From NCBI RefSeq assembly GCF_030848805.1, contig NW_027270080.1:1-64000 (forward strand): a stretch of DNA of 64,000 nt. Direction: 5' to 3'. Numbering within the stretch: the stretch's first letter is position 1; the number at the start of each line of letters is the position of its first letter. The position numbers and the translations under genes were made by a program. The DNA is from Temnothorax longispinosus (lineage: Eukaryota > Arthropoda > Insecta > Hymenoptera > Formicidae). Positions 1 through 10,022 of the stretch are shown in pieces. The notes under the pieces were generated by a model. That model saw only the letters and a list, made by a program, of their open reading frames with translations, searched no databases and was not told the DNA's origin.

Positions 1-504
1 TCAAGAATAATGACGATGGGCTATTTGACTTCCTTCCTTCCAAGATTGCTATCTTCACGTCGATGGCTCGTCCTTGGATACGCACTCGCTTTCGCGTCGC
101 GTAAGATGCTTATATATCCAGTTATTAAGAAAAGAATATTTAATGAATTGTAATCTGTATTGTATTAACAATAACAAGATGTATTTAAACTTTCGGTACA
201 AGGTACGCTGACTAAGGCTATCGACAATGCCTGTGCCGGGTCTTATCCCACACTAGGAGTCGGAATATCTGACAATTAATGCCGCGTAACTATCGCTCGC
301 TTTGTACAAAGATAATTGTAAGTACGCGTTCACGCGAACTAATCTTTCCCAATCACGAACGTACGATCGTTACTTTTCACGCTAAAGATAGTACTTCGAA
401 TCTCGATTTACACGAATAAGAAAGAACCGCACTACGCAGTATTCTTTCAGAGAAAGAATCGCACGTTACAGTTTTCTAAAAGGGAAAGAACCTCGAGCTG
501 GAAA

Positions 505-565
505 TGCTTTCCCTTTTATACTCTGGCTGGCTGTTCATTCCCACCATCTCCGCTTGGGCCAATGA
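505..565 (-). promoter_or_regulatory. TATA/CCAAT promoter-like motifs on the minus strand
   Basis: Read on the minus strand, ATTGG (an inverted CCAAT, 559-563) is followed about 40 bases later by TATAAAAG (513-520), the usual spacing for a TATA promoter. The DNA downstream (500 to 1, minus) is open but shows no coding signal, so this could be the promoter of an LTR or of an unidentified transcript. Motif evidence only. Confidence 0.3.
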
Positions 566-933
566 GCAGCCAGTTCTATGTTCTAGCCATCTCACTCTAC
601 CATGCAGTCGACTGGTTCTAACACGTTTCTCGGAACTGCCTCGAGAAGTAAACTCAGGGGTATCATATTACGTCAAAGGCAACGGCCGACGTTCGCATAA
701 CTAAATCTACGAAATAATATTTTATTATGCGACTGCACGTTTTCAGATTACCTTTTTGTCAATAAATGTTTAAAACATTAAATAATGAAATGATGAATCC
801 TGCTTTTTTATCACTTTCACAACGCAATATCGTACATGCATTCTTTACATCGAGTATGGTTTTTCCCTGCTCATTAACATTTGCAATTAATATCGCGTAA
901 TCATTCGTTCATTAATTCTCTTTTTATTTACAG

Positions 934-972
934 GTTTCACCCAGGCATTCCAGGATCAACAGGATTCACCAG
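934..972 (+). other. Candidate 39-nt exon, possibly collagen-like
   Basis: A pyrimidine-rich acceptor ending in ACAG (930-933) precedes 39 bases that end at a perfect donor, CAG|GTAAGT (973-978). A second CAG|GTAAGT lies 12 bases further on (985). In one frame the segment reads PGIPGSTGFT, with Gly at every third residue, as in a Gly-X-Y collagen repeat. No neighbouring exon could be matched, so a chance arrangement remains possible. Confidence 0.22.
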
Positions 973-1188
973 GTAAGTAACCAGGTAAGTATAATAAACA
1001 TATCTAGTATGTTAATATATTAAATTAATAAAATTTTCCATTTGTAGGAATTTCAAGTTAAAATAAAAGAAACGTTTCTAGCGCTCGCAGAATGTATTCA
1101 ACAATCTCCATTGTATGTTAAATAAATAAATCTATGATAATAATCAAGCTTTGACGCTTATATTTCAATAAAATTTAGAAATACATGT

Positions 1189-3419
1189 TGTGACGTTGCA
1201 CCGTGTGCACGTCACAGTCTTCCCAATTCCCATCTTTGTATTGCGCGCGTACTGCCGAGTTTATAGTTTTCAGGAAGAAGCGGCCGGAGGGCCCGTTTCG
1301 ACAGCGTGGCGCCATCCGCCGGTACGGCGAAGCGCCCTGATCTAGAGGGCCGCGAGTCGAAGCCGCGGGAATGATCCGGAGACTGTTGGGTCGATCGCGA
1401 GCGTGGACGGACGTCCGAGGAGAATCTCCCCGTTGTACCGAGAATATAAGCGAAGGCGGCGGCCCTAGGAGATAGAGTGAAGGAAGGAAGGACGAGATGT
1501 AACCAGCCACCCATCCCGGACATCAGGTATCGGGGAACGGCGGGCGGAGTGTCGGTATCGTGTCGCGCAAAATTTTAAGAGAAACGCGTAGGCTTGTTTG
1601 AGAGTTTCCTTGCCTACGCGCCATTGCCGTGAATCTATTAAGAGGATTATCGCTTTTCGTTTCGTTTCTACGGGTAAGACATAGCCCGCCCGCTGACTCC
1701 CCGTAAGAATACCGAAGGAGCGTCCGTTTCTTCCCGACTCGACCGACCTGGTATCGGGTTGTACGGATATCACCGTAAGAACGGTGTGGTGCCGGCCGCC
1801 CGTCACGAGAGTGATGCGTGTCGCGTGGTAAAACCTCGCAGGTCGGCTCAACAGTCCGTCGCGTTAAATTACCGTTTCGAGTATTTGGAGATTACCGTTT
1901 ATGATTATCGTGCCTATCGATTAGTGTGTAAGATATCGGCGTTCCCGGTAGAGTTAGTTTTTGCTTATTTTGGAAAACTTCGTCGTGCGGGCTTTTCACG
2001 CGTTCGGTCGTTCTGGGGCGTGTCGGCCTCCGGATACGTAAATTACCGCGCCCGGTACGGGAAGTGTGAGGCGGCGGAATACCGAACCTAGAGTGAGCCT
2101 TCCCGAAGAAGGTGCCCGAAATCGACCGCTATTAACGTTCCGAGATTTAGAGTATGATTTACTCCGGCTGAGAGTACCGCACGCCCCGGGCTGAATTAGG
2201 CGTGAGTATCACGTGCTCGCGGCGTAGACCGTACGGCGAGGCTTCGCGTTACGTTTCGAACATTTATTTTGCGTGTACCGTTCGTTCTACGAGAGATCCT
2301 TATTTTAGGCATATTGTTCCTTCGGCGAGAATTACTTTTATTTTGCGGGGTTCGTGCGTTCTGCGAGGCATACTACTTCTGCGTGCATCGTCTATCCGGC
2401 GAGAGATACTGATTCCGCGTGTACCGTTCGTTCGGCGGGACTTGACTTCGGCGAGAAAGACGTATTTTGCGTACATCCATTCCCCCGCGGGAGGTACGGA
2501 TTCGGCGAGTACCGTTCCTTTCACGAGAACTCTCCGTTCGTGTGCATTATTCCTGGGGCGGACGATTTCTAGCAGCGCGTAGCGTTCTTTGGCGCGTAGT
2601 CTCTCGGCGCGGATATAAAGTAAAGTCATTCTAAGTAATTGTTTCCTATTCGGTGTGACGTGGTGGATGTGGTCCTAATGATGGATCTCAGGATCGGGGC
2701 ATACTTGGCCCTACGATAGAAACGGACGGAACACATAACGTCACACTTATTTTTTTATTTCATCGGAGAGTACCGCTCAGATTATAAGCCGTCTATTCAT
2801 CGGGGCAGAGGCCCTAGGGTCCTGAAGGGCCCGAAGTATTGCGTATCGTGGATGGTTGCCCTTGGCAGACTTTCGGCAGGGAATGGTTGATCACGCCCTC
2901 GTTAGAACCTTACGCGAGCGGAACGTGACTCCCGTGGAGTAAACACGATCGCGCGTTTTCGTAAATATTATCTCGCGTTCTGTGCCGACGCAGTTACGGG
3001 CCCCGATGATGTATCCATCCATTTGGGATTCTCCCCCGTGTTATTATACGTGATATTATGATCTTTTGATATGCTTTGTGTTGTGATCTTATATTATATC
3101 AGTTACGAACGAAGTTTTGTGTATTTCGATGCTGCCTAACCACAGCCAACTCCTCTAGACTCGGCCATCCGCTGAACCCCGACCTTTGACCGACTAAACT
3201 GAGCAGCTGTCGCGACCGGCCGGAGCCCGTGAGAGTATCGCGAGTAATTCAAGTATTGAGAGTAATTGAGAGTGTTTAGCGTTTCGCGACAAAGGTGGTG
3301 TGGCCTTTTCCACACCTGGCGCCCAACAATTTTGCGTGTAGTTTTTTTGAGTTTTGAAGGGCTTTGCCACCCGGTCTAGATTTGGGTCGTTCTCCCACCG
3401 CGACCGAAGAGACGTCGCA
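1189..3419 (+). mobile_element. Solo LTR (2.23 kb) of a Gypsy-type element
   Basis: The segment begins TGTGACGT and ends ACGTCGCA, and is flanked on both sides by ATGT (1185-1188 and 3420-3423), a 4-bp target duplication typical of Gypsy insertion. There is no internal coding region, so this is what LTR-LTR recombination leaves. Near its 3' end (3317-3327) it carries TGGCGCCCAAC, the same 11-mer found at the equivalent place in the gypsy-1 LTRs of this window, whose overall plan it shares. That suggests a related family and a plus orientation. LTRs above 1 kb with Lys-type primer sites recall the Osvaldo/Ulysses group, which is inference. Confidence 0.75.
2260..2560 (+). repeat. Degenerate ~38-bp tandem repeat inside the solo LTR
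   Basis: Variants of a unit containing GCGTGTACCGTTCGTTCGGCGAGA recur roughly every 35-40 bases for about eight copies, with GCGAGA- and GTTCNTTC-type words at regular spacing. The copies are strongly diverged. Long coding-looking frames on both strands here follow from the repeat and are not genes. Confidence 0.5.
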
Positions 3420-3423
3420 ATGT

Positions 3424-4754
3424 TTATTAGCAATTCTGAGTGTTACAGACATCTTTCTTGATTCAATAGTAGTTAATTTATGCAATAAAACATGTATAAT
3501 TATCAATAATTAAACAACTCGTAAAATTGAGTGAAAATCTATAAAATAGTTTTAATTTTGACCAATGTGGGTTTGTTGGACTTCTTTGAAGATAAATTAA
3601 CTAATTCTAACAAGAAAGTTGCATAATTACGCAAATTACAAAAGTTCATTATGATATGTTGACCTTTGTAATTAAGATGAAAAATAACGTTTCGACGCTA
3701 TGGGTGTCTTTAGTCAGTCTTAAGAAATGATACTGAATCGTTAAAATTATAAAATTATCATTATTTAAACAATGACCTTGAACTTGAAGAAATAAGAAAA
3801 TTGAGAAAAGCACTTCAGAATATCATTGTTTGCAATCATTGTGACTCATATCCATGGTCAGATAAGCATCATTAGGCTCGCTCTCAATTTTCACCCTTTT
3901 TGTGTATGATTAAAAAATAATTGAAATTATTGAAATATTATTGTGGCTCACTTCTGAAAGTCACTACAATCATTTTAAGACTGATTAGAAGTTATTCAGA
4001 CTGATAATAAAGTAGTCACCCTGAAAAGGTGCAAATTTGAAATATTGCAAAATTTTATGTTTTTCCATATGGACAGTCTATGTAGACTCTAACAAAACTA
4101 TTGTGACTAGTGGCACTCAATTTGCACAATAAATGGCGAAGTTCATCTGAACAGGTAAGTTAAAGTTTCTGGCGGCGTGTACTTAAAATTGAAATACGGT
4201 GTATATTTACAAATAAATCATATGGGCGTGTTCTGTGGATGATATCTAATCAATTTCTACCCTAATAATGTTAATCGGTCTGTCAATAAACTTTCTCCTT
4301 AAAATATGTAAAACTCAAAATAACTTTTAAAGTTAATTTAACGTATGCACGTGTTTCTCGCAACACTGGGACTACATTTGTCACTATATAAATGAATATT
4401 TATTCGAATAATAAAAGTTTATCAAAATAAAATAATAATGTTATATCTGTCCCTTTTTGAACTATTCTATATGTAACGCTGCTTAATATTTATTATCACG
4501 CATGAATATAACTCGTTTGGAAGAGTATGTGATATTATATATGACTTTATAAAAATATATATATTTGTCAAAATATGACTTTGTCATGTCAAAGGTAAGT
4601 CTTTTTATCTCAATATAAGATAAGTCAAAAGTGTGCTATTCGTTAGCATCATTAATATTATAAGCAAGTAAATAATCAGGAACTCTGTACTTATTATAAT
4701 CTCACTAATCATTTTGATTATCGTTCTACTAATTATTATTATGTTTATTTTTCA
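3424..4754. other. AT-rich intergenic DNA
   Basis: No coding region, RNA gene or clear repeat family is visible. Isolated donor-like words (CAG|GTAAGT at 4151, AAAG|GTAAGT near 4595) occur without matching exons. Confidence 0.5.
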
Positions 4755-5204
4755 GGTACGCTACCTATGGTTGTGACATCTGAGAATCAGCTGTCTCCGC
4801 TCGTGTCATCTGGCTCGGCTCGATCAGCTGCTCGTCCGTCTCGTTAGGCTCTGCTGTCAACGGCTATGGTCGTGGCTGAACCACTGCTTATATCAAGTTT
4901 TTCATCATTGGGATCTTCAGGAATGGGAGTAGAGGTATGTAGACGGGATTCGGTTTTCATCTCCGCCTTGGTACGAACTCCGTCCCTTGCTGGTGTTGTG
5001 TCTCGTTTGGCCTGCATCTGCGCTGCTGCCTTGCCTTTTAGTATAGGTTCGAGTGGTGTCAATGTGGCCGACGTGCCCTTTGGCGTCGGTTGCAAGATCA
5101 GAGCGGGAAAGGAGCTGGGGGAGAGTTTTTGGACAGCAAGAGGGGTAAGGTAGGGGTGTCCGCTGAGCCTGCTACTTTTTATTATTGTTGAAAATATGTA
5201 CATT
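4755..5204 (-). other. GC-richer island with an unrecognised 119-aa minus-strand frame
   Basis: Base composition rises sharply here against the AT-rich surroundings. On the minus strand, 5203-4844 is an open frame of 119 codons. Its product is rich in Ser, Thr, Pro and Lys, with a basic middle part and an acidic end, and resembles no family I know. A TTTTTCAG acceptor-like sequence sits at 4747-4754 on the plus strand. It may be a gag/ORF1 N-terminal fragment or a spliced remnant; the function is unknown. Confidence 0.25.
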
Positions 5205-5465
5205 TGTGTTGGCTATAGTGGCGAGCGAGTATGTGTGAGCACGCTTGGTATGTGCAAGTAGGTAGGAGAGGGAGTTTCGGTTCGAGCGTGCTCGTACGCG
5301 AGAGAAGGGGCTAGAACGATTACAGCTGTTGAACTGTAGGCACCCCGCAGCACAGATACCTGATCTTCACATAAATAAGTTTTGTATTAAATAATAAACA
5401 CTTTATTTCACTCTTTCATTCAAATAAATAAGTTATAGATTATTTATCTGACCACCAAATTAACA

Positions 5466-5476
5466 TGGTAGCAGAG
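5466..5476 (+). other. Copia primer-binding site (initiator tRNA-Met)
   Basis: TGGTAGCAGAG immediately follows the LTR end and is the reverse complement of the 3' end of eukaryotic initiator tRNA-Met, the usual primer of many Copia elements. Confidence 0.7.
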
Positions 5477-5535
5477 CGTGGTAAAAGAGTGTGCTAAAAT
5501 AAAGTGTGTCGTTGTTGAGAGTTTAACGGATCACC

Positions 5536-8500
5536 ATGGGAAACGACGATTTCAAGATACCAGTATTTGATGGAGAGAATTATCAAATGTGGAGAAAAAG
5601 GATTGCAATGTATTTGAAAATGAAGAAATGTGAAGAAAACATAACTAGAGAGAAAACGGCAAGTGACAAAGAGCAGTGGGATGAAGCTGATTTGAAAGCA
5701 ATCAATTACATATACAGCTCTATTTCGGATAGACAAATGGAGTTCATTTGTAATGAAACGACGGCTCATGGAATAATGAAGAAGTTTGATCAAATATACT
5801 TGAAAGAGTCTACAGCGATGCAAATTGTGTACAGAAATAAATTGGAAAGATTGAGACTGAAAAATTATAGTGATGCAGCAACGTTTTTTCTGGATTTTGA
5901 AAAGTGCATTAATGATTTGAAAAGTGCGGGTGCTACAGTGACAGAAAAAGAGAAGTTGAATTATATATTGAATACGCCACCAGAGTCGTACAACTATATA
6001 GGCGACCTTATAGACACATTAAAGGAAACCGATCAAACGGCAGAATATGTGAAAAATAAGATACAGATGGCGGAGATGAAGAATAAAAGTAGTGAGACGA
6101 GTAACAGAAATTCAAGCGTCTTCACAGTTAATAAAAACCAACGCACGTGCTTCAAGTGTGGAGAAGTTGGCCATATACAAAAAGACTGTAAAAACGAAGG
6201 ACAAACGGCAGGCAGGGGTTCGTCTTAGAGGTCAACGCGAGGCTATAGAGGATCAAGAGGTAGAGGTGGCTATAGAGGACAACATCGACGAGGAACGAGT
6301 GCGTATAATTCTCAAGTAGACGCAGGCAACCGACAAAGCACGAGTCGCTGGAACGAGCCGAAGGAAGAAGAAAACAAAGGCTCTTGGATAGCCAAGGTCG
6401 AGAGAAATACAGCTAATGCGTATAATAGTAAGGTAAACGATAGACATTGTAACGATATCGAGTGGATATTATACAGCGGTAGTACGGATCATATCGTAAA
6501 CAATGACAGTTACTTTGAGAATTTCGAAATTTTGAAAAGTCCAATAAACGTATATTTAGGAGATAATAAAACCGTAAAGGCGACCAAGATAGGAAATATT
6601 GTAAGTTACTTTGATGCTTTTGGTAAACAGACCGAAATAAACATGAAAGGCGTATTGTACGTTAAGAATATGAATTTGAATTTGATAAGTTTTAGTAAAA
6701 TAACGGATAATAATAAGATAGTCTCGGAAAAGAATTTGGCAAAAATATTTGATAAAAATGGAAATATGATGGCGGTGGCAGAAAAGAGGAATGGGTTGTA
6801 TCATATGAAAAGTAGAGTTAGAGTAAGTAATTCTACAGTTAATTATATAAATAAGAAAGGTAGCAACGTGAGTTCGAAAGAGAAATGGCACAGGTTGTTA
6901 GGGCATGTAAATTTTAAATACTTAAATGTGTTATGTAAGAATCAGCTGTTAAATGGTATACCGAATGAACTGGATGGCGAATTCTTGAAATATAAAACAT
7001 GTATAGGAAATAAAATGCACAATGTACCGTTTAAAGATAACAGATATAGAGCGAAAGAAATATTAGAGATAGTTCACACTGATGTTTGTGGACCGTTTCG
7101 AACAACGGGATTTAGAGGTAAAAAGGGTTTTATAGCATTTATCGATGATTATAGCAAAATTGCGAGAGCATACACCATAAAATCTAAAGCTGAAGTTAGT
7201 GAGTGCATTAAAGATTACATTAACGAATGTGAAAATTTAACCGGAAAAAGAGTAAAATATTTAAGATGTGATAACGGAAAAAAATTTTTAAATAAGGAAG
7301 TTTTTGGATTTGCAAAGAGTAAAGGGATCGTAATTTCGCCGTGTCCCGCATATGTACATGAATTAAATGGTGTTGCGGAAAGATTTAATAGGTCGATAAT
7401 GGACATGTCGCGTTGCTTATTAGATGAAGCACAAGTAGATAAAAAATATTGGCCGGAAATAGTTCATGCGGCAACTTATTTTAAAAATCGCACGTTAACT
7501 AATACAATTGAGAAGAAAACACCATATGAAATATTTTTTAAAAAAAGACCGGATGTATCACATTTAAAATTATATGGGAGTAAAGTGTTTGTTAGGAAGC
7601 CGGAACAAAAAAGAACGTCAAAATGGGATAAAAAGGCGGAAGAAGGAATTTTACTCGGGTATAGTGAAAATGGTTATCGAGTATTAATAAATAATAAAGT
7701 GTTCGTAGCTAGACACGTTGAGGTTATAGAAGAAACGGAAAAATGTATCGGATTAGATAGTGAAAAGTCAGATGTAGGTACTAGTTCGGAAAATGAGAGA
7801 AAGTCTGATAGCGAAGAATCTTTAGATGAAACTTTTGAAAGTCCAATAAATGATAAATTAAAAATTAAAGAAAATAAAGATCAACTTAAAATTCCGAGAA
7901 GATCAGAAAGAATTAGAAGCTGTCCTGATCGTTAGGACGAGTATAAAGTAAAAAATAGAAATAGTGTCGCAAATTATTGTAGAACAGATACTCCTGTTAC
8001 ATTTGAGGAGGCGATTCAATCCAACGACAGCAAAAAGTGGATAGAAGCAATGGATAATTAAATGAACTGTATAAAATTGAATAAAACGTGGGTATTAGTT
8101 GAAAATAAAGGAAAAAGGGCTATAGATGTAAAATGGATATATAATAAGAAATCAAATGGTACATATAAGGCTAGGTTAGTTGTAAGAGGATTTCAACAAA
8201 CAGATGAAGTAGATGACATATATGCTCCAGTTGCAAAAATGCAAACGTTAAAAATACTTTTGGTATATTGTTGTAAAATGGGTTTAAATATCGAACAAAT
8301 GGATGTCGAGACAGCCTTTTTGAATGGGAGAGTAACGTCTGAAGTATATATTAATCAACCGAAGGGATATGAAGACGGAACCGGTAGACTGTGTAAATTA
8401 TTAAAAGCGTTATACGGTTTGAAAGAGAGTCCTAGAGCGTGGTATGAGTGTCTCGATAAATTTCTGTTGAAATTAGGATTTGAGAGAAGTAATATTGATT

Positions 8501-9070
8501 ACTGTTTGTATATTTTAAAATCAGATAAAGATACAGTTTATTTACTTATATATGTTGATGACTTGTTAATTTGTAGTAAAAATGAAGTATTGATAGAGGA
8601 AGTAAAGAAACTATTGTCGGAAAAATTTAAAATAAAAGAACTAGGAAAAATAAAAGAATATTTAGGGATTTTTGTAGCGTATGATGTGTCCCGTAAAGTA
8701 ATGAAATTATCTCAACAGAAATATATTAAATCGTTAGCTGTGAAATACGATATAGAACAGTGTAAAGCGTACAAAACACCGATGGAGGTAAACTTAAAAC
8801 TTGAGAAATCTGATGAGTGTGAAAGAAATATTAAATATAGAAATTTAATAGGTGCTTTGTTGTATATAAGTTCGGCTACGAGGCCAGACATAAGTTTTGC
8901 GGTAAATTACTTAAGTAGATTTCAGAATTGTTATAATAATACACATTTTAAATATGCTTTGAGAATATTGAAATATTTGTATTTGACTCGAGATTTAAGT
9001 TTACTGTATAATGGAAATAAAGACACAGAGATAGTTGATTGTTATGTAGATGCCGATTGGGCAGGCGATA
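5536..9070 (+). pseudogene. Copia gag-pol polyprotein, inactivated
   Basis: One frame runs 3.5 kb without an indel. In order it encodes: gag with a CCHC knuckle (CFKCGEVGHIQKDC, from about 6148); protease; GAG-pre-integrase and integrase core (HTDVCGPF, DNGKKF, and the Glu of GVAERFNRS); and a Copia-type RT with YVDD near 8550; it breaks off in RNase H at DADWAGD. Three in-frame stops interrupt it: TAG at 6226-6228, TAG at 7933-7935 and TAA at 8059-8061. The protease motif that should read D-S-G reads Y-S-G (TAC at 6472-6474), so the catalytic Asp is gone. The first Cys of the integrase zinc finger also appears changed. The start is the ATG in ACCATGG 59 nt after the primer site. With so few lesions, the copy is probably not very old. 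Confidence 0.88.
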
Positions 9071-9905
9071 GTAATAATAATAATAATAATAAACTTTATT
9101 AACGGGTAATAAACCCTTTAGCGTACAAAGAGAAAAGAAAAAACAAGAACAATAAGATAAAATAAAACTTTTACAACATAATATGGAGAAATTCAGGTTA
9201 CAAGAGTAGACGAGAAAGTTTTTGTTTAAAAGTTGATACAGAGCCACCAAAAAAGTCAACCCTATTGGAGAAATTACTTGCAGATATTATTAGCCTATTT
9301 ACACACGAATTTGCGCTATACAAAGTACGGTGATACTCGAGGTGGAAGATGGAGTACTGTCTTAATTCTCTAGTCGGGATGTTAAAATAGATACGTTCCA
9401 ACAAATCCGGACAATCAATAGAGTGATTAAGAAGCTTAAAAATAAATCTAAGATCAAAGGTTAGTCTCCTATTTTCTAACGATACCAGATTTAATCTATC
9501 TAATATAGTGCAGTATTCATGGCAAGTAATTGACATGGGATTACCTAGCCGATAAGCAGCCATACACAGGAATTTGTGCTGCACACGTTCAATCAATAAC
9601 TGGTGACATTCAAAATACGGAGACCAAACTACGGAACAGTACTCCAACTTGGGGCGAACTAACGTACAGTATAATAGTTTTAAAGTGGTTATATTCTTAA
9701 AAAATCTACCCCATCGGAGGATGAATCCAAGCGTTCTATAAGCAGATGAAACTATTGATTGTATATGTGTATTAAATGATAAGACCGCACTGAACAAGAC
9801 CCCGAGATCTCGAGCTTCGCGCACTGCTGAGAGAGGTAAACCATCAAGAGTATTGGTTGGCGCTCGCTCGCACCTGATTGTAAGATAGTAGTTAGTCGCA
9901 CATGT
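9070..9905 (-). mobile_element. 3' end of a LINE inserted in the Copia RNase H
   Basis: On the minus strand the element ends with AATAAA and a (TTA)n tail (9092-9071) lying directly against the Copia coding sequence. That fixes the insertion point and shows the LINE is the younger of the two. It is 5'-truncated; coding resemblance fades beyond about 9905 and the exact 5' junction is not visible. Confidence 0.7.
9198..9905 (-). pseudogene. LINE ORF2 C-terminal region
   Basis: This is the segment after the RT palm of Jockey/I/R1-type ORF2 proteins. It contains LGVLFSAVLSFNTHI and LYCTLVRPKLEYCSVVWSP, the conserved 'LGV..D..L.F..HI' and 'L...L.RP.LEY.S.VW.P' blocks. It is followed by the thumb-like tail and a stop at 9198. 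The frame stays open upstream to at least 9905, so the loss of the N-terminal part is ordinary 5' truncation. The YADD catalytic box is not present. Clade assignment is uncertain. Confidence 0.8.
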
Positions 9906-10005
9906 ATAATATTGATATGTTTAAATTGCGTTGATACTCGTTGTATATTAGTCTGTAAGCTCATTATCGTGAAGTTATCGTCGGTTTGAGACTCGCGCGA
10001 AACGT

Positions 10006-10022
10006 TGGCGGCCCGCGACAGG
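10006..10022 (+). other. Primer-binding-site-like sequence of BEL-1
   Basis: TGGCGGCCCGCGACAGG starts with the TGG expected opposite a tRNA CCA end and would pair with an Arg-type tRNA 3' end. It sits 1.8 kb before a BEL/Pao gag. The LTR that should end just upstream could not be delimited. Confidence 0.35.

Larger units (their letters stand above)
1..1188. other. AT-rich flank, no recognised gene
   Basis: No protein family is recognisable here. The stretch holds a promoter-like motif pair on the minus strand near 513-563 and a very short exon-like segment at 934-972, both listed separately. A 66-codon reading frame at 504-704 overlaps the promoter motifs and shows no family resemblance. The right edge is set by the target duplication of the solo LTR that begins at 1189. 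Confidence 0.5.
5205..9070 (+). mobile_element. Copia-type LTR retrotransposon, 3' end cut by a LINE
   Basis: The element consists of a 5' LTR, a primer site, one gag-pol frame, and an abrupt stop in RNase H where a LINE tail begins. The LTR ends in AACA at 5465. Its start is uncertain: TGTTGGC at about 5205 gives a 261-bp LTR, TGTTGAAC at 5327 gives 139 bp. The 3' LTR is absent from the window, so target duplications cannot be tested. Confidence 0.7.

Noticed and set aside
504..704. 66-codon frame with a hydrophobic start resembling a signal peptide
   Set aside because: It overlaps minus-strand TATA/CCAAT motifs, has no further exon, and lacks any known domain.
2739..2746. AACGTCACA at 2738-2745 as the end of the LTR that begins at 1189
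   Set aside because: It gives inverted ends but no target duplication. The end at 3419 gives both TG..CA and the ATGT duplication and keeps the internal primer-site-like word, as in gypsy-1.
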